Assembly: GCA_001643675.2 (NCBI GenBank)
Contig: LSRY02000005.1
Location: 560,501-624,500 of the forward strand
Reading direction: 5' to 3'
Length of the DNA stretch: 64,000 nucleotides
Source of the DNA: Monocercomonoides exilis
Lineage: Eukaryota > Preaxostyla > Oxymonadida > Polymastigidae
The position numbers and the translations under genes were made by a program. Shown here piece by piece: positions 31,154 through 42,200 of this stretch; within the stretch, counting starts at the first letter, position 1; every line of letters starts with the position of its first letter. Below the pieces are notes generated by a model. The model was not told the origin of the DNA. It saw only the letters and a program-made list of their open reading frames with translations, and searched no databases.

Positions 31154-31208
31154 TATAAAAAGTCCACCCATATTTATTTTATAAAATCATAACCCATAAT
31201 ATAATATC

Positions 31209-33290
31209 ATGATGAGTTGTTTTGTTTTTATTTTTTTGTTCTGCGCAAACTTATCTTGTGATGTTGGAGAATTCTATTTTCTTGAAAATCCTAGTAAAAA
31301 CTGCTTCAGAAAAGACGTTGTTGTTCGTGATATTCTTGAACCACGTTGCGATTGTGAAAGAAATCGAGAGTGTCTTGCTGAGAACGCATGCCTTCATCAA
31401 TCACACGAAATTCACAAGGACAATAGAAAGCACTCATATGAACTTGCATCCATTTCAGCACCAGTTTCCATCTGCAATTCTTCTTTGAGTTTTTATTCTC
31501 TTCAATTAAATCCCAAAGGAAACGGTACAGTTGCATCGTTGTCTGACCAATCAACGTTTTTTGTGGGCAGTTGTCTGCTTTCTTTGTCCCAAGTGTCGGG
31601 TGCCGATTTTGTTCATTCGTGGGGCGGGTCAATGTGCTTTTTCAATTTGTCGTTGGCTCTGTCTGGACCGAACTGCCTTGTTCATTCGCTGATTTCGTTT
31701 CCTGAAGCAAGCGCACAGCAGGCACATCGAAATAGCATCAAGCTCATGGGCTCTTCGTTTTCGTCCTTCAGACTGTTTGATTCGCAACCGCTTGTCCAAT
31801 CTTCGTGCTGTGATGTGATAAAGATTGAGCTCTGCTCCTTTGAAAACATATCTCAGGAGCATGCAAGGAACAACGTTTCTTCTGCACAATGTTCGTCATT
31901 CACATTGGCATCGTGCATCATTTGCTCGATCGTCAACCCAACAGAAGGCTGCATTGCACCAAAAATATCAGATGGATCACTTCATTTTTTGAATTCTTCG
32001 TTTTTGAGATGCTCCAAAACTGCTGGCCAGAAAATTAATCACACAGGTTCGGAGAACACACTTGTGGACAACTGCTTGTATGAAGACTTTAATGGAGATT
32101 GCATATCTCACGAGTCTGTTGGCTTTTGCTATGTTCACAATACTGACTTTATGAATGGAACAGCATGCACGTGTATCTTTGAAAGAAATAGCAGCGAAAC
32201 TCAATCTTTGAACAACTCTTTCAATTCAATAACAACTCCCATTTACGCATCATGTTTAAATCTTTGTCAGGGAACTGGTCCAATGGCAGTCCAAAATAAC
32301 AATATGACATCTTGCGAAGCAATTTGGGGCGGAGGTTGTTGCCATTTTCATAGTGGATTTTCAAATGCAGATATAATATCAGATTGTTCGTTTAAAAATT
32401 GCTTTGTGACAAGTAGTAGCATTTATTGCAATGGAGGAGGAGCAATTTGGAACGGAGAGGGGGCAAAAGTGTCGTATTCAAATGTTGCTTTTGAAAACTG
32501 CTGCGCCAATGAAACAGTTGGAGGGGCAATCTATTTTGATTCAAGAGATGGATATTTGGAGCATCACAGTTCACTTTCTTTTTGTTTATTTGTTGATTGC
32601 GATGCACTTGGTGATGGAAAAGATATCTATGCAGAAAATCCATGGCAAGATGTGTTAACGGAGGATCGTTTTGTTTCATGTTGGACTAATGCATCCTCTG
32701 AGTCAAATCGTTTGGTATTTGCAATTTATGGAGATAAAACATCATGGATCAGAAAACCGAGACATATATTTGCATCTATGACTGGTGTGAACAAATTTTC
32801 ATGCGGCTGGGAGAATTCACCTTGTCAAACATTATCATATTCAATTGACACAGCTTTTGCATCAAACAAAACCTTTCCAATTCACATAAAAATTGGAGCA
32901 GGAGTTTATACAGAGAAACCGCTTGTGATTGATTCTAAATATCTGGTTTTCGAAGGGTCAAGCAATTTTGGAACAAAGTTGAGTGCCAGTTCTGTGAATG
33001 CCAAAGCGCTTGTTGAAGTGTCATCTGGGTATGCCTCTATGCTCGGGTTATTCATCATCAGGAACTCTTCTGCGTCGACTGATCTGCCGTTGTTCTCTGT
33101 TTCTTCAGCATCTGGGGAGCTTGTGTTCTGCTTGTGCAAAATATCAGCTGAACCATCGCAAGTTTCTCCATTCACAACAGCATTTGCAGCAGTGTCGGCT
33201 GGTCTCTTGAACATGTCGAGCACGACTGTTGAGTCGATGATATTATCGGATGTGTCAGCTGTTAGGATGGAGTCGTCGACGCTGCACTGA
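31209..33290 (+). CDS. Giant surface protein, N-terminal part (signal peptide to in-frame TGA)
   Basis: The Met at 31209 opens a signal peptide (MMSCFVFIFLFCANLSC). The mature part is Cys-rich with beta-helix-like strips (GGGAIWNGEG, GGAIYF) and the first CG-x-PC module (SCGWENSPCQT). The frame ends at TGA 33288-33290, in the middle of a module. The same frame continues without any shift to 43223, with clearly homologous module sequence on both sides (VRMESSTLH before the stop; compare VRMENSSVC in an intact later module). The two parts are therefore one gene broken by a nonsense codon, or one with read-through. The start of the mariner-free promoter region is only 54 bp, so expression is also doubtful. 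Confidence 0.75.
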   Translation: MMSCFVFIFLFCANLSCDVGEFYFLENPSKNCFRKDVVVRDILEPRCDCERNRECLAENACLHQSHEIHKDNRKHSYELASISAPVSICNSSLSFYSLQLNPKGNGTVASLSDQSTFFVGSCLLSLSQVSGADFVHSWGGSMCFFNLSLALSGPNCLVHSLISFPEASAQQAHRNSIKLMGSSFSSFRLFDSQPLVQSSCCDVIKIELCSFENISQEHARNNVSSAQCSSFTLASCIICSIVNPTEGCIAPKISDGSLHFLNSSFLRCSKTAGQKINHTGSENTLVDNCLYEDFNGDCISHESVGFCYVHNTDFMNGTACTCIFERNSSETQSLNNSFNSITTPIYASCLNLCQGTGPMAVQNNNMTSCEAIWGGGCCHFHSGFSNADIISDCSFKNCFVTSSSIYCNGGGAIWNGEGAKVSYSNVAFENCCANETVGGAIYFDSRDGYLEHHSSLSFCLFVDCDALGDGKDIYAENPWQDVLTEDRFVSCWTNASSESNRLVFAIYGDKTSWIRKPRHIFASMTGVNKFSCGWENSPCQTLSYSIDTAFASNKTFPIHIKIGAGVYTEKPLVIDSKYLVFEGSSNFGTKLSASSVNAKALVEVSSGYASMLGLFIIRNSSASTDLPLFSVSSASGELVFCLCKISAEPSQVSPFTTAFAAVSAGLLNMSSTTVESMILSDVSAVRMESSTLH
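33288..33290 (+). other. In-frame TGA interrupting the surface-protein gene
   Basis: CAC-TGA-TTC in a frame open for 12 kb. TGA is the normal stop of at least five other genes here (6515, 7675, 18992, 43221, 55651), so it is not reassigned. A 42-nt in-frame excision (33261 GT to 33302 AG) would remove it, but would also delete a stretch conserved in sister modules. Confidence 0.8.
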
Positions 33291-36200
33291 TTCAATTTCG
33301 AGAATGCGAGTTTCGGAGGCATCACGCGAGGCGAAGGGAGCGGATCGGTGTTTGATGTGACTTTGGTGAGTGGGGATGAATTGGATTTGGATGAGGTGTC
33401 ATTCAGCGGATGTGTGTGCAGCAAAGGGGATGGAGGGTCTGTGAGCTGTGTTCTGGAGGGAGGTGGGAGATTGATGCTTGGCACCACAAAAAGAATTGAA
33501 ATGGAGGGATGTGGAGTGCCGCAGGACAGCATCAGGAAAGGAAAAGGGGGAGGAGTGCATCTGAAAGTGGCAGGGCGTTCGTCGAGCTTTGCGATATGTG
33601 ATGTTGGGTTTGGCAGATGCGCAGCGTGGAAGGGAAACAACATATTTGTTGATGCGATCTCGTTGAGCGTGTCGATAACAAGGAGCACATTCGGGTTTGT
33701 GGAGACAGGGATGAGTGACGATGATCTGATGGGGTTTGAAGAGCAGTGCAGGGCAGATCCAGTTCCGCTTCTGGCATATCTGCAGGTGTTTTCTGGGGCA
33801 GCTGTTGTTGGAGGAGCGAAAAGGCGAGATTTCTCGGGGTGTGGGACAGCGAACTATCCGTGTGGGAGCATTGGATATGCAGCAGGACTTCGGTTTGGGA
33901 GCAGGAAAAGAATAATCACGCTGAATGGAGACTTTGAATGGACAGAGTCGGTGGTGTTTGATGCGTTTGAGTGGGAGGTGAAAAGTCCCACGAGAGGGCA
34001 AGAAACAAAAGTGTCGAGCGGAGGCACGAGCACAGCGGAAGGAATGGTGACTGTTGAGATTGGATCGCTCATTGCGAACCTGAGCTTTTCAGCAGCTGCG
34101 GAGCTTGGGAGGCATTCTTGGTTCATATTGTGCCAGTGTGGCGAGCTGTCGATGGCTGACTGCTCGCTGAAATGCTCATCGAGTGGAAATGTTGCATTTG
34201 GGTTTGGGTTCATAAAGATAAACGGAGGGAGCCTGCTATTGAGCAGATTTTCCACAGCATCGCAGATTGAGTTTGGGTCTGGTTCGCTGATCAGTCTGTC
34301 TGGAGCAGGGATGCTGAACTGCGATGGATGCACGATGAGCAGGATCAAGAGGGCGAGTGGAAACGGGGGGTGCATTTCGATTGAGAAGAACAATTTGCTG
34401 GGAAACAGCGGATGCAGGGAGATAACGATTGATGGATGCACCTTCAGTGATTGCTGTGTTGGTGGGAATGGAGGAGAAGGAGGAGAAGGAGGAGGGGTGA
34501 GCGCCTGGCTGGGTGAAAATGACATTCTGGTTGTGAATGGGTCGAGCTGTTTTGAGGAATGCCTTGCGCCAAGTGAAGAAGGATCAGGTGGAAAAGGAGG
34601 AGGAATGTGCATCCGCTGTGGGGATGGATCTTCCTCTTTTGAAATACGGAATGGAGTTGAGTTCTCAAAGGTGAAAGGGAACAAGGCAGAGTTTGGAAAG
34701 GATGTGTTTGTTGGGTGTGAGAGTGGGGTTTTGCTCTCCCAAATGATCAATTCGTCTTCGCTCGGATTTTTTGATTCGAGGAAGCTGCCAACAGACGCTT
34801 TGGGCTTGAGCGGGAGTGAAAATGGAGGTGATTCTGTTGTGATTCCTCTGCATGTGTATCTTTGCCGTCTTCAATCCGAAATTATCACAGACAGTGGAAA
34901 TGGTGTTGATCACACACACTGTGGATATGCTTCTTTTGCATGCTTATCAATCGATTACTGTGTTGGGAGCCGAATAAGCGACACATTGCACAACATCAAA
35001 GTTGTTTCAAGATCAGTTATCCAGCAGGAAATATCGATCTCTTCCACATCAGCGAATATCTATTCTGAGGCGCTTGTGCCAGTTTCAGTCAGAGACACAG
35101 GTGGGACAACTCAGGAAGGGCTGGTGATGTGTCTCTCTCCTGTTTTTCTGTCGAATCTGTCGCTGAGTGTGCCGAGAGCATTTGGAGCAGCAAGAAAAGC
35201 ATTTCTTTTCTGTTCATCATCGCTTTCCATTGCCAACTGCTGTGTGGAATGCTCCTCAGAAAATGCAGGCGATCCTGTTTCTTTCAGTGTGATCTTTGTG
35301 AAGAGAGGAGATCTGGTGGTGAGTGAGTTAACAATGGAAGTTGGTGCAACATTCACATGTTCGCCAATTTGGATTTGGGATTACAATGCAGTCAGAATGG
35401 AGAACAGCAGCGTGTGTGGAATGAAGAGGATGAATGGCGATGGCGGGTGCCTTTTTATCAACGAGGCAAATGGAGATGGCAAAAGCATCACAATCCAAAA
35501 ATGCAACTTCAGTGGGATGTGTGATGAAGGGAATGGAATTCGAGGAGGGGGAGTCATGGGGGATGTTGGGAGCGGGAATGCTTTGAGCGTGAAAAGCACA
35601 AGTTTTGAGAACTGCATGGTGCCTTCGGATGGCAGTGAAAATGGAGGGAAAGGATTGGGGGGTGGGATGTATCTCTGCTTGAAGGAAAGCATCGGAAGCC
35701 TCGCCTTCGATAATATTTCATTCAGGAGCTGCAATGCCTGGAAAGGAAAGGAGCTGTTTGTTGATGGAGAAGATCTGAGGCAGATTGTTGGAGATTGGTT
35801 GCAATGTTTCAAAACAGAAACCATCCTGGAAGAAGACATGATGGGGTTTGAGAGAAGCACAACAAATCGCGAATTCCACATTCCGCTCATGCTGTATTTC
35901 CGAGCATTTGAAGAGCCTTGCTTCGTTGGCGGAGCAGAGGAGAAGAGCCTTGATTACACAGGATGTGGGTTTTCGGATTATCCGTGTGGAACGCTGCCAT
36001 ATGGGGGTTTTGTGCGATTTGGGGATTCGAAGGCGGATCTGAGGCTCACAGATCGCTTCTGCTTTGCTGATGCGATTGTTTTGAGTTCACAAGAGATGGA
36101 CATTGATGCAGGGGCAAACGGCACAGAGATAAATGTGGTGTCTGATGGAGCAGGAGAAGGCGAAGGACTCATCGAGACAAGCAATGCAATCTCATTCAGT

Positions 36201-39200
36201 GGAATCGCATTCAATGTTTCGACAACATTCGCAGCAGCTGAAAGAAAGAGTCTGTTCCTGTGCAGTGGCTCAGCCCTTTCGCTGGTTGATTGCTCGGTGA
36301 GCGCACAATCGAAGAAGATTGGGTTTGGATATGTGATTGTGAGGGGTGGGAGTCTCCATGTTCTGAGGGGAGTGTTGAACGAAATAGAGCTGGTGGGAGC
36401 GCCAGTGGTTGAATTGAGTGGCAGTGGCAGCAGATGCACACTGGAAGATGTGGAATGGAACAACCTGAAGACGGGATCGGCTGAAGGGCTTGTTGTTGCG
36501 AAGTCAAGCAGCCACGTTGAGATGAAAAACTCGAAGGTGTCAGGGCCGACGAAGTTTGAGAACCATGGGGTGCTGTTTGTGGAGGAGTCGTCGAGTGCAG
36601 CGGTTGAAAAGAGCAACTTCAGTCTTTTGACGAGGAACGAAGGAAACGGGGTGGTGATTGTGGGGAGAGTTGGAGGGGGAAAGACGTTGAGCGTGGACTG
36701 TTGCTCATTCACAACGATCAGCTGCATGGCGAGTGGCTCTCAAGGTGGAAGTGTCATCGCAAGTGTGTCTGCCAATGGGGAGCTGCTGTTCAACAACAAC
36801 ACGGTTGAAGAGAGCAAAGTGAGGAAAGTGGATGGGCTGGGGGGAGGACTGCACATGGAGTTTCTGAGCAGCGAGGTTGGATACTCGATGAGGAACAACA
36901 TATTCCGGAGCAACGATGCGATGCTGGGATACGATGTGTATCTTGTGTGCCCTGCGCCGCGGATGACGATCGACCGAAACAAGTGGGCAGGGTCGGCCAC
37001 AGAAGGCCAGGAGGAGGAAACGATGTGGGTGATTGACCCATCATTTCCGGATGGGACAGACACGCTTCTGAAGTATCTGTTTCCGAGAGCAGACGAAATA
37101 ATATATGTGAACACGCTCAATGGCCAAACAGACAAGTGTGGGGCCGACGATTATCCTTGCATTGAGCTGTGGTATGCCTCAAGGATGATGACCGAGGAGA
37201 AGCGGATCCTACGAGTTCTTTCATCGTGCGAGCTGAGCGGAGCAATAGAGAAGGAAAACGAGCCGATTACAATTGAAGGGAAAGGGGAGAATGGGAGTCG
37301 GGTGATTGTGGGGAAAGAGGGGCACTTGAAGATGGGTGTTGGAACCACGCTCACAACACTGACGATTTCGAAGATTGGATTTGAGCTGCCAGGAGCATCA
37401 GATTTTGCTGAGCTGGTGGAAGTTGGGGTGGGCAAAACGTATTTTGTGGAGTGCACATTCGGAAGTGCAGATCCAGAAGCACCAGCAGAGACAAGCATGC
37501 GGATAATTACAGGGAGAGGCGGAAGGATCTCGCTGGATGGAGTGACCATAAAGAACATGGAATATAAAACTGATTGTGGAATCTTTCTGAGCGGTGAGGT
37601 TTGGTGCACATTTGACGGTGTGGAAGTGAGCAACATCCGATCGAGCGGGAAAGGGATGGTTGTTGGGGAAGGGGGAACAGAGGTTTTGGTGAATGAATTG
37701 AGAAGCACAAACTGCACATTTGGGAATGGTGGATTTGTTGTGCTGAAGAAAGTGAAGATGCTGAAGTGGAAGAATGGGACGAGCATGACTGATTGCAGGA
37801 ACGAAGGAGGAAACGGGGGATGTGGGTTTATTTCAGTTGAGGGAGAAAGCGATGTTGAGATGAACGGGACAAGCATCAGGTCGTGTTCAGTGAACGAGGA
37901 AGGCGGAAGAGGAGGCGGGCTGTATCTGGAGATTTCAGAAAATTTCCTGGTGAGGATGAAGCTGACAGAAATGGTGTTTGCAGAGAATTGTGCGTTTGAG
38001 GGGAAAGACATGTTTGTTTTGAGCACAGATGTGAATGCGACAGTTGTGAGAGAAAGGTTTGCATTTCAGCTGCAGAACGAGAGAAACGAAAGCGTTGTTG
38101 ATCTGAAAGGTACAGATGATGTTTTGCTGAAAGGGTCTGTTGCAGATCTTCTGCTATTCCTGATCCAAAGGAAGGAGAACACGATTCTTGTATCAAGGGG
38201 TGGAATGGACATTCTGGGGTGTGGAAGTGCAGAATTCGGTTGCCTGTCGTTCTGGAGAGGATATGAAAACATCGATTTGGAAGCACCGAATCGAGTGATG
38301 CAAATTGACACAGGAGCAAACATCAAAAACCATTTCGATCTCTCATCGTTCAAAGTTGTGTCGAGGAAGGCAGATGAGAGGTGTGTGGTGCTGTTTGAGG
38401 ATGCCCTGGAAGGAGGTGAAGAGAAGTCAGTCATCCGAAACACGAAAGAACTGAAGTTGGAATTGGTTCAGCTTTTGCTTCCTTCATCATTCACAAACAA
38501 CGAAAATGTTCTTCTCCGCTCTTCATCAGCAGATTCATGCCTTTCGCTCAATGGATGCACCTTCAAGTGCAGCAGCGCATCAGACTTGGAGTTTTGCCTT
38601 ATTTGCTCTGAAGGAGGCGATGTTCAGCTGGAGATCTGTGATTTCTCTTCGCTGTCTTTCTCGTCAACGCCTGTTCGGCTGACATCGTCGTGTGAAATAA
38701 TCGGATGCAATTTCTCATCGATATCTGCGAAGCAGAGTCAAAAGGGAGGAGCAGTTTGTGTGGAGCTGTTGAATGAAGCAACATTTTCGATGAGACAAAC
38801 AGAAACAGTTGGCTGTGGATGCTCTGAAGAACATGGAAGAGGTGGGTTTGTGTTTGTTGAGTGCCAGGGTGCAATGGCTGACAATCCTTTTGTTTTTGGA
38901 GAGGATGTTTCGTTTGCTGGCCACAAGGCGCAGAGAGGGAAAAACACATTCATCTGGGCAGGGGATCTGAACAAAACAGTGACGCTGTCGACCTTCTGCT
39001 TTGACTTCAGGAAAAGCGGAGAAGACGAGCTGCTGTTTTGTGGGAGGGATTTGATCTGGGAAGACACCACGCTGCTGCGTTTCTTGGAGGCATTCACAAG
39101 CGCAACAATATTTGTGAGCTCTGGTGGATACGATATAATGAGATGCGGGAGCGCAGAGGATCCGTGCCGGAGTGTGTGGAAAGGGATGAGGCAGATAGAG

Positions 39201-42200
39201 GGAGGTGCTGGGCAGAAGTGGATGAAAATAGCCGATGAGACGGCTGTACAGGATATATTTGTGCTCTCCAACTTTGTTATTGAGCATGAAGAAACAGAAG
39301 AGGAAAGCCGAGGAAAGCTGATATTTGCGAGCAGGACAGCGGACAGGAGCGATGCAGGAATAAGGAGCGAGGGGGATGTGCAGCTGAAGAGGATTTCAGT
39401 TGTGGTGTCGGAAGGGTTTTGGAACGAGCAGCAGTATTCATTGGTTGGAAAAAGCGGGCTGATTTGGATGAGCGGTTGCTCGTTTGTTGCGGAGACGCGT
39501 GGAGATGTGGCCGCGAAGGTTGGACTTTTGGCGATGGAGAGCGGAGTGGTGAATGTGAGGAAGCTGGTGGTTGAGAATGTGATGTCGGAGGTGGGGGTGT
39601 TTACGATGGGCAATGGATGCGAGTGTGTGATGCAAGAAGTTGTGTGTTCGGGATGCACGTTTTCTGGCGAGGGATTTGTGAAAATAGCATCAGGCAGAAA
39701 TCGAAAGGAAGGAAAGAATGGAGTTGGATGCTCGGTTGCAATGAACGAGTCGACGTTCCAGCTGATCAGTCGGAGCAGCAACGGGCCTGCGATCATCAGT
39801 TCGGCAGGGTGTGTGGCGGAGCTGTCCATCAGGGGATGCACATTTGACTCGTGCAAGGCAGTGGGGTCGGAGAAGGGAGGGGGAGTGTTTGAGGAGGTTG
39901 AGAGTGAAGGAGCTCTATCAATGATCAAATCATCAGTGATTCAGTGTGGGTGCGACAATGGCAGGGGAAAGGGGGGAGGGATATACATATATTCCAGCTT
40001 TGGGGGAGCGCTGCGATTTGTGTTTGAGAAGATGACGTTCAAAGGGAACAGCGCGAAAGTGGGGAATGATGTGTTTGTGGAGTGTGTTGACATCGAGAGG
40101 CAGATCAACGAGACGCAGTTCTGCTTTGACTTGCGAGAAACAGCATACACGCGGCTGAATGCGATCTACGGGATGGACAGGACAAGCCACCAGAGCGACA
40201 CGAATCTGATGGACTTCATCACGATCCACCAGGCAGACACGATCATCCTGTCGTCTGCTCCGTCGAAGAATGGGAGGAACGAGAGGCAGTGTGGGACGCT
40301 GAAGCTCCCGTGCCTGACGATGGGGTATGGGCTGAGCCATTTGACGAACGATGTTGACAGCCGGCTTCTTGTGGATGGGGAGTCGTTTGTGGAAAAGGAG
40401 ATGGATCTGGAGGATGTTTCGGTGGCGTCTCGGAGGGACGATGCCTCGAAAGTTTCGATATTCCGAGACATTCCGCAAACAAGAGGGAGCGTGATAACAG
40501 CAAGAGGGAGTGTTTCTGTGACAAATATCGAGTTTTTCTTTGGTTCAGATTTTTCGACAGCGCACCGTGTTTTGGTTGCAGCAGAGGCAGGAAGCCTGTC
40601 TCTGCTTTCGTGTAGCTTTGCGCAGTCACAGGAGGAAAGCAGCACACAAGCAATCGGGCTGGGGCTTATCTCAGCTGAAGGGGGAGAAGTGGAGATAAGC
40701 AAGATGAACATCAGCCGAATTTGGCTTTGTGGTGAATCGGCGATTGAAATTGTTGATTCAGAAGAATCAGAAGAATCAGAAGGGAGAGTGGTGCTGTCAG
40801 AAATGAAAGTGGAAGATATTGTTCTGGATGAGGGAGCATTCATTCTGATTGACGGAGCACGATCATTGTCCGAGCAGGCGAAAAGTGGAAGAGAAAGATC
40901 AGTTGAACTGAAAGCAGTGTCTTTCAACAACGTTTCTTCTGCACAGGAAGAAGGAGGAGTTATTGGATGCTCAACGTTCAACGAAGGGATATATTTTGAC
41001 AACTGCAGTTTTGGGAACACATCGTCAAAGTCTGAAGGAGGAAGTGTAATGACTTTTTGCAGGTGCAGCAACGTGTCAATATATTGGAATGTGCTTCGAG
41101 GCGAGCCGGGTTATTCAGAAAGAGGTGGAAACAAGGAAGAAGCAGAGATTTGCGGATGGGCAACTTCGGCTGTTTCGTTTGTCAACAGCACAGCAACGTT
41201 GAAAGACACCACAATTGAGAACTTTTCGAAAGGAGGGGCGAGAGTGACAGGCGGGCAGTTGTTCATCGAGAAGGGTGAGTTTATGGGGAACGATCCAAGG
41301 ATTGAGGGATACCCATCAGCAAGGAGGAACATTGTGTGTGGAGGCAAAGGGAGTGTGGATGTTGGGAGTCTGAAAGGCGGAGACGGGCAGGAAATGAACG
41401 GATCGCTTTGGATGCTGAATGAAGGATGCAAGCTGAGCGGGATTGTGGAAGAAAGGAAAGCTTCTTTGTTTGTGTCCACTTTGGAAAGTGTGGCTGTGGA
41501 AGAGGAAGGAGCAGAGCTGAAGGTGGCATTCAAAGGGCAACTTCTTTTGCCTTGCAATTTGTCATTTCGGGTGGTGACAGCCATCCGGTCAGAAGCATTG
41601 GTGGTGCGATATGAGTTTGAATCAGAAGGGTTTGTCTCGGAAGATGAGACTTGGGGCAAAATACCTTCAAATTCAATTCGAGAGGTGGAAGAGGAAGCAG
41701 AGGTGACTGTTTCAATTCTTTTTGGGGATAAAGAGGCACCATCATCAACTGAAGCAATCATTCTGAAGAACAAAAGCAAGATACAAGCTGCTGGAGATGA
41801 TATTATTGTTGAAAGTGGAAAAGAAAAAATGTCATCATGGGCGTTGATTGTGATTGTTTTTTTGGTTATGATATTGTTGATTGTTCTTATCATTGCAGTT
41901 GCCTTTATTGTTCGATGGAAAAAGCAAAAGAGAAGAACGAAAGAATTGGAAGTGATTGTGGAAGACACAGTGAGGAAGGATCCGAAGCTGATTGAGATGG
42001 TGACAATGGAGATGTCTCCAGAGGCACAATGGCGAAGAGCAGAAAGAGAGGCAGAGAAAAAGAATGAGGAGAGGATAAAGAAGAGGGTGTATGAGAAAAG
42101 CTTGGGACACTCGGAGTCATCAGAGCATTTGCTGAGTGAATGTGGTTCCACTGAATATATTTTGGGGAGAGATTCAGATAAGATTCCTCAATGGATGCTG

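Noticed and set aside
33288-33290. TGA as a reassigned sense codon
   Set aside because: At least five other genes in the window end with TGA exactly where their proteins should end.
33261-33302. Possible 42-nt in-frame intron removing the internal TGA
   Set aside because: It has GT and AG ends, but it is shorter than every other intron here, is not AT-rich, and would delete residues (VRMESSTL) conserved in a sister module (VRMENSSV).
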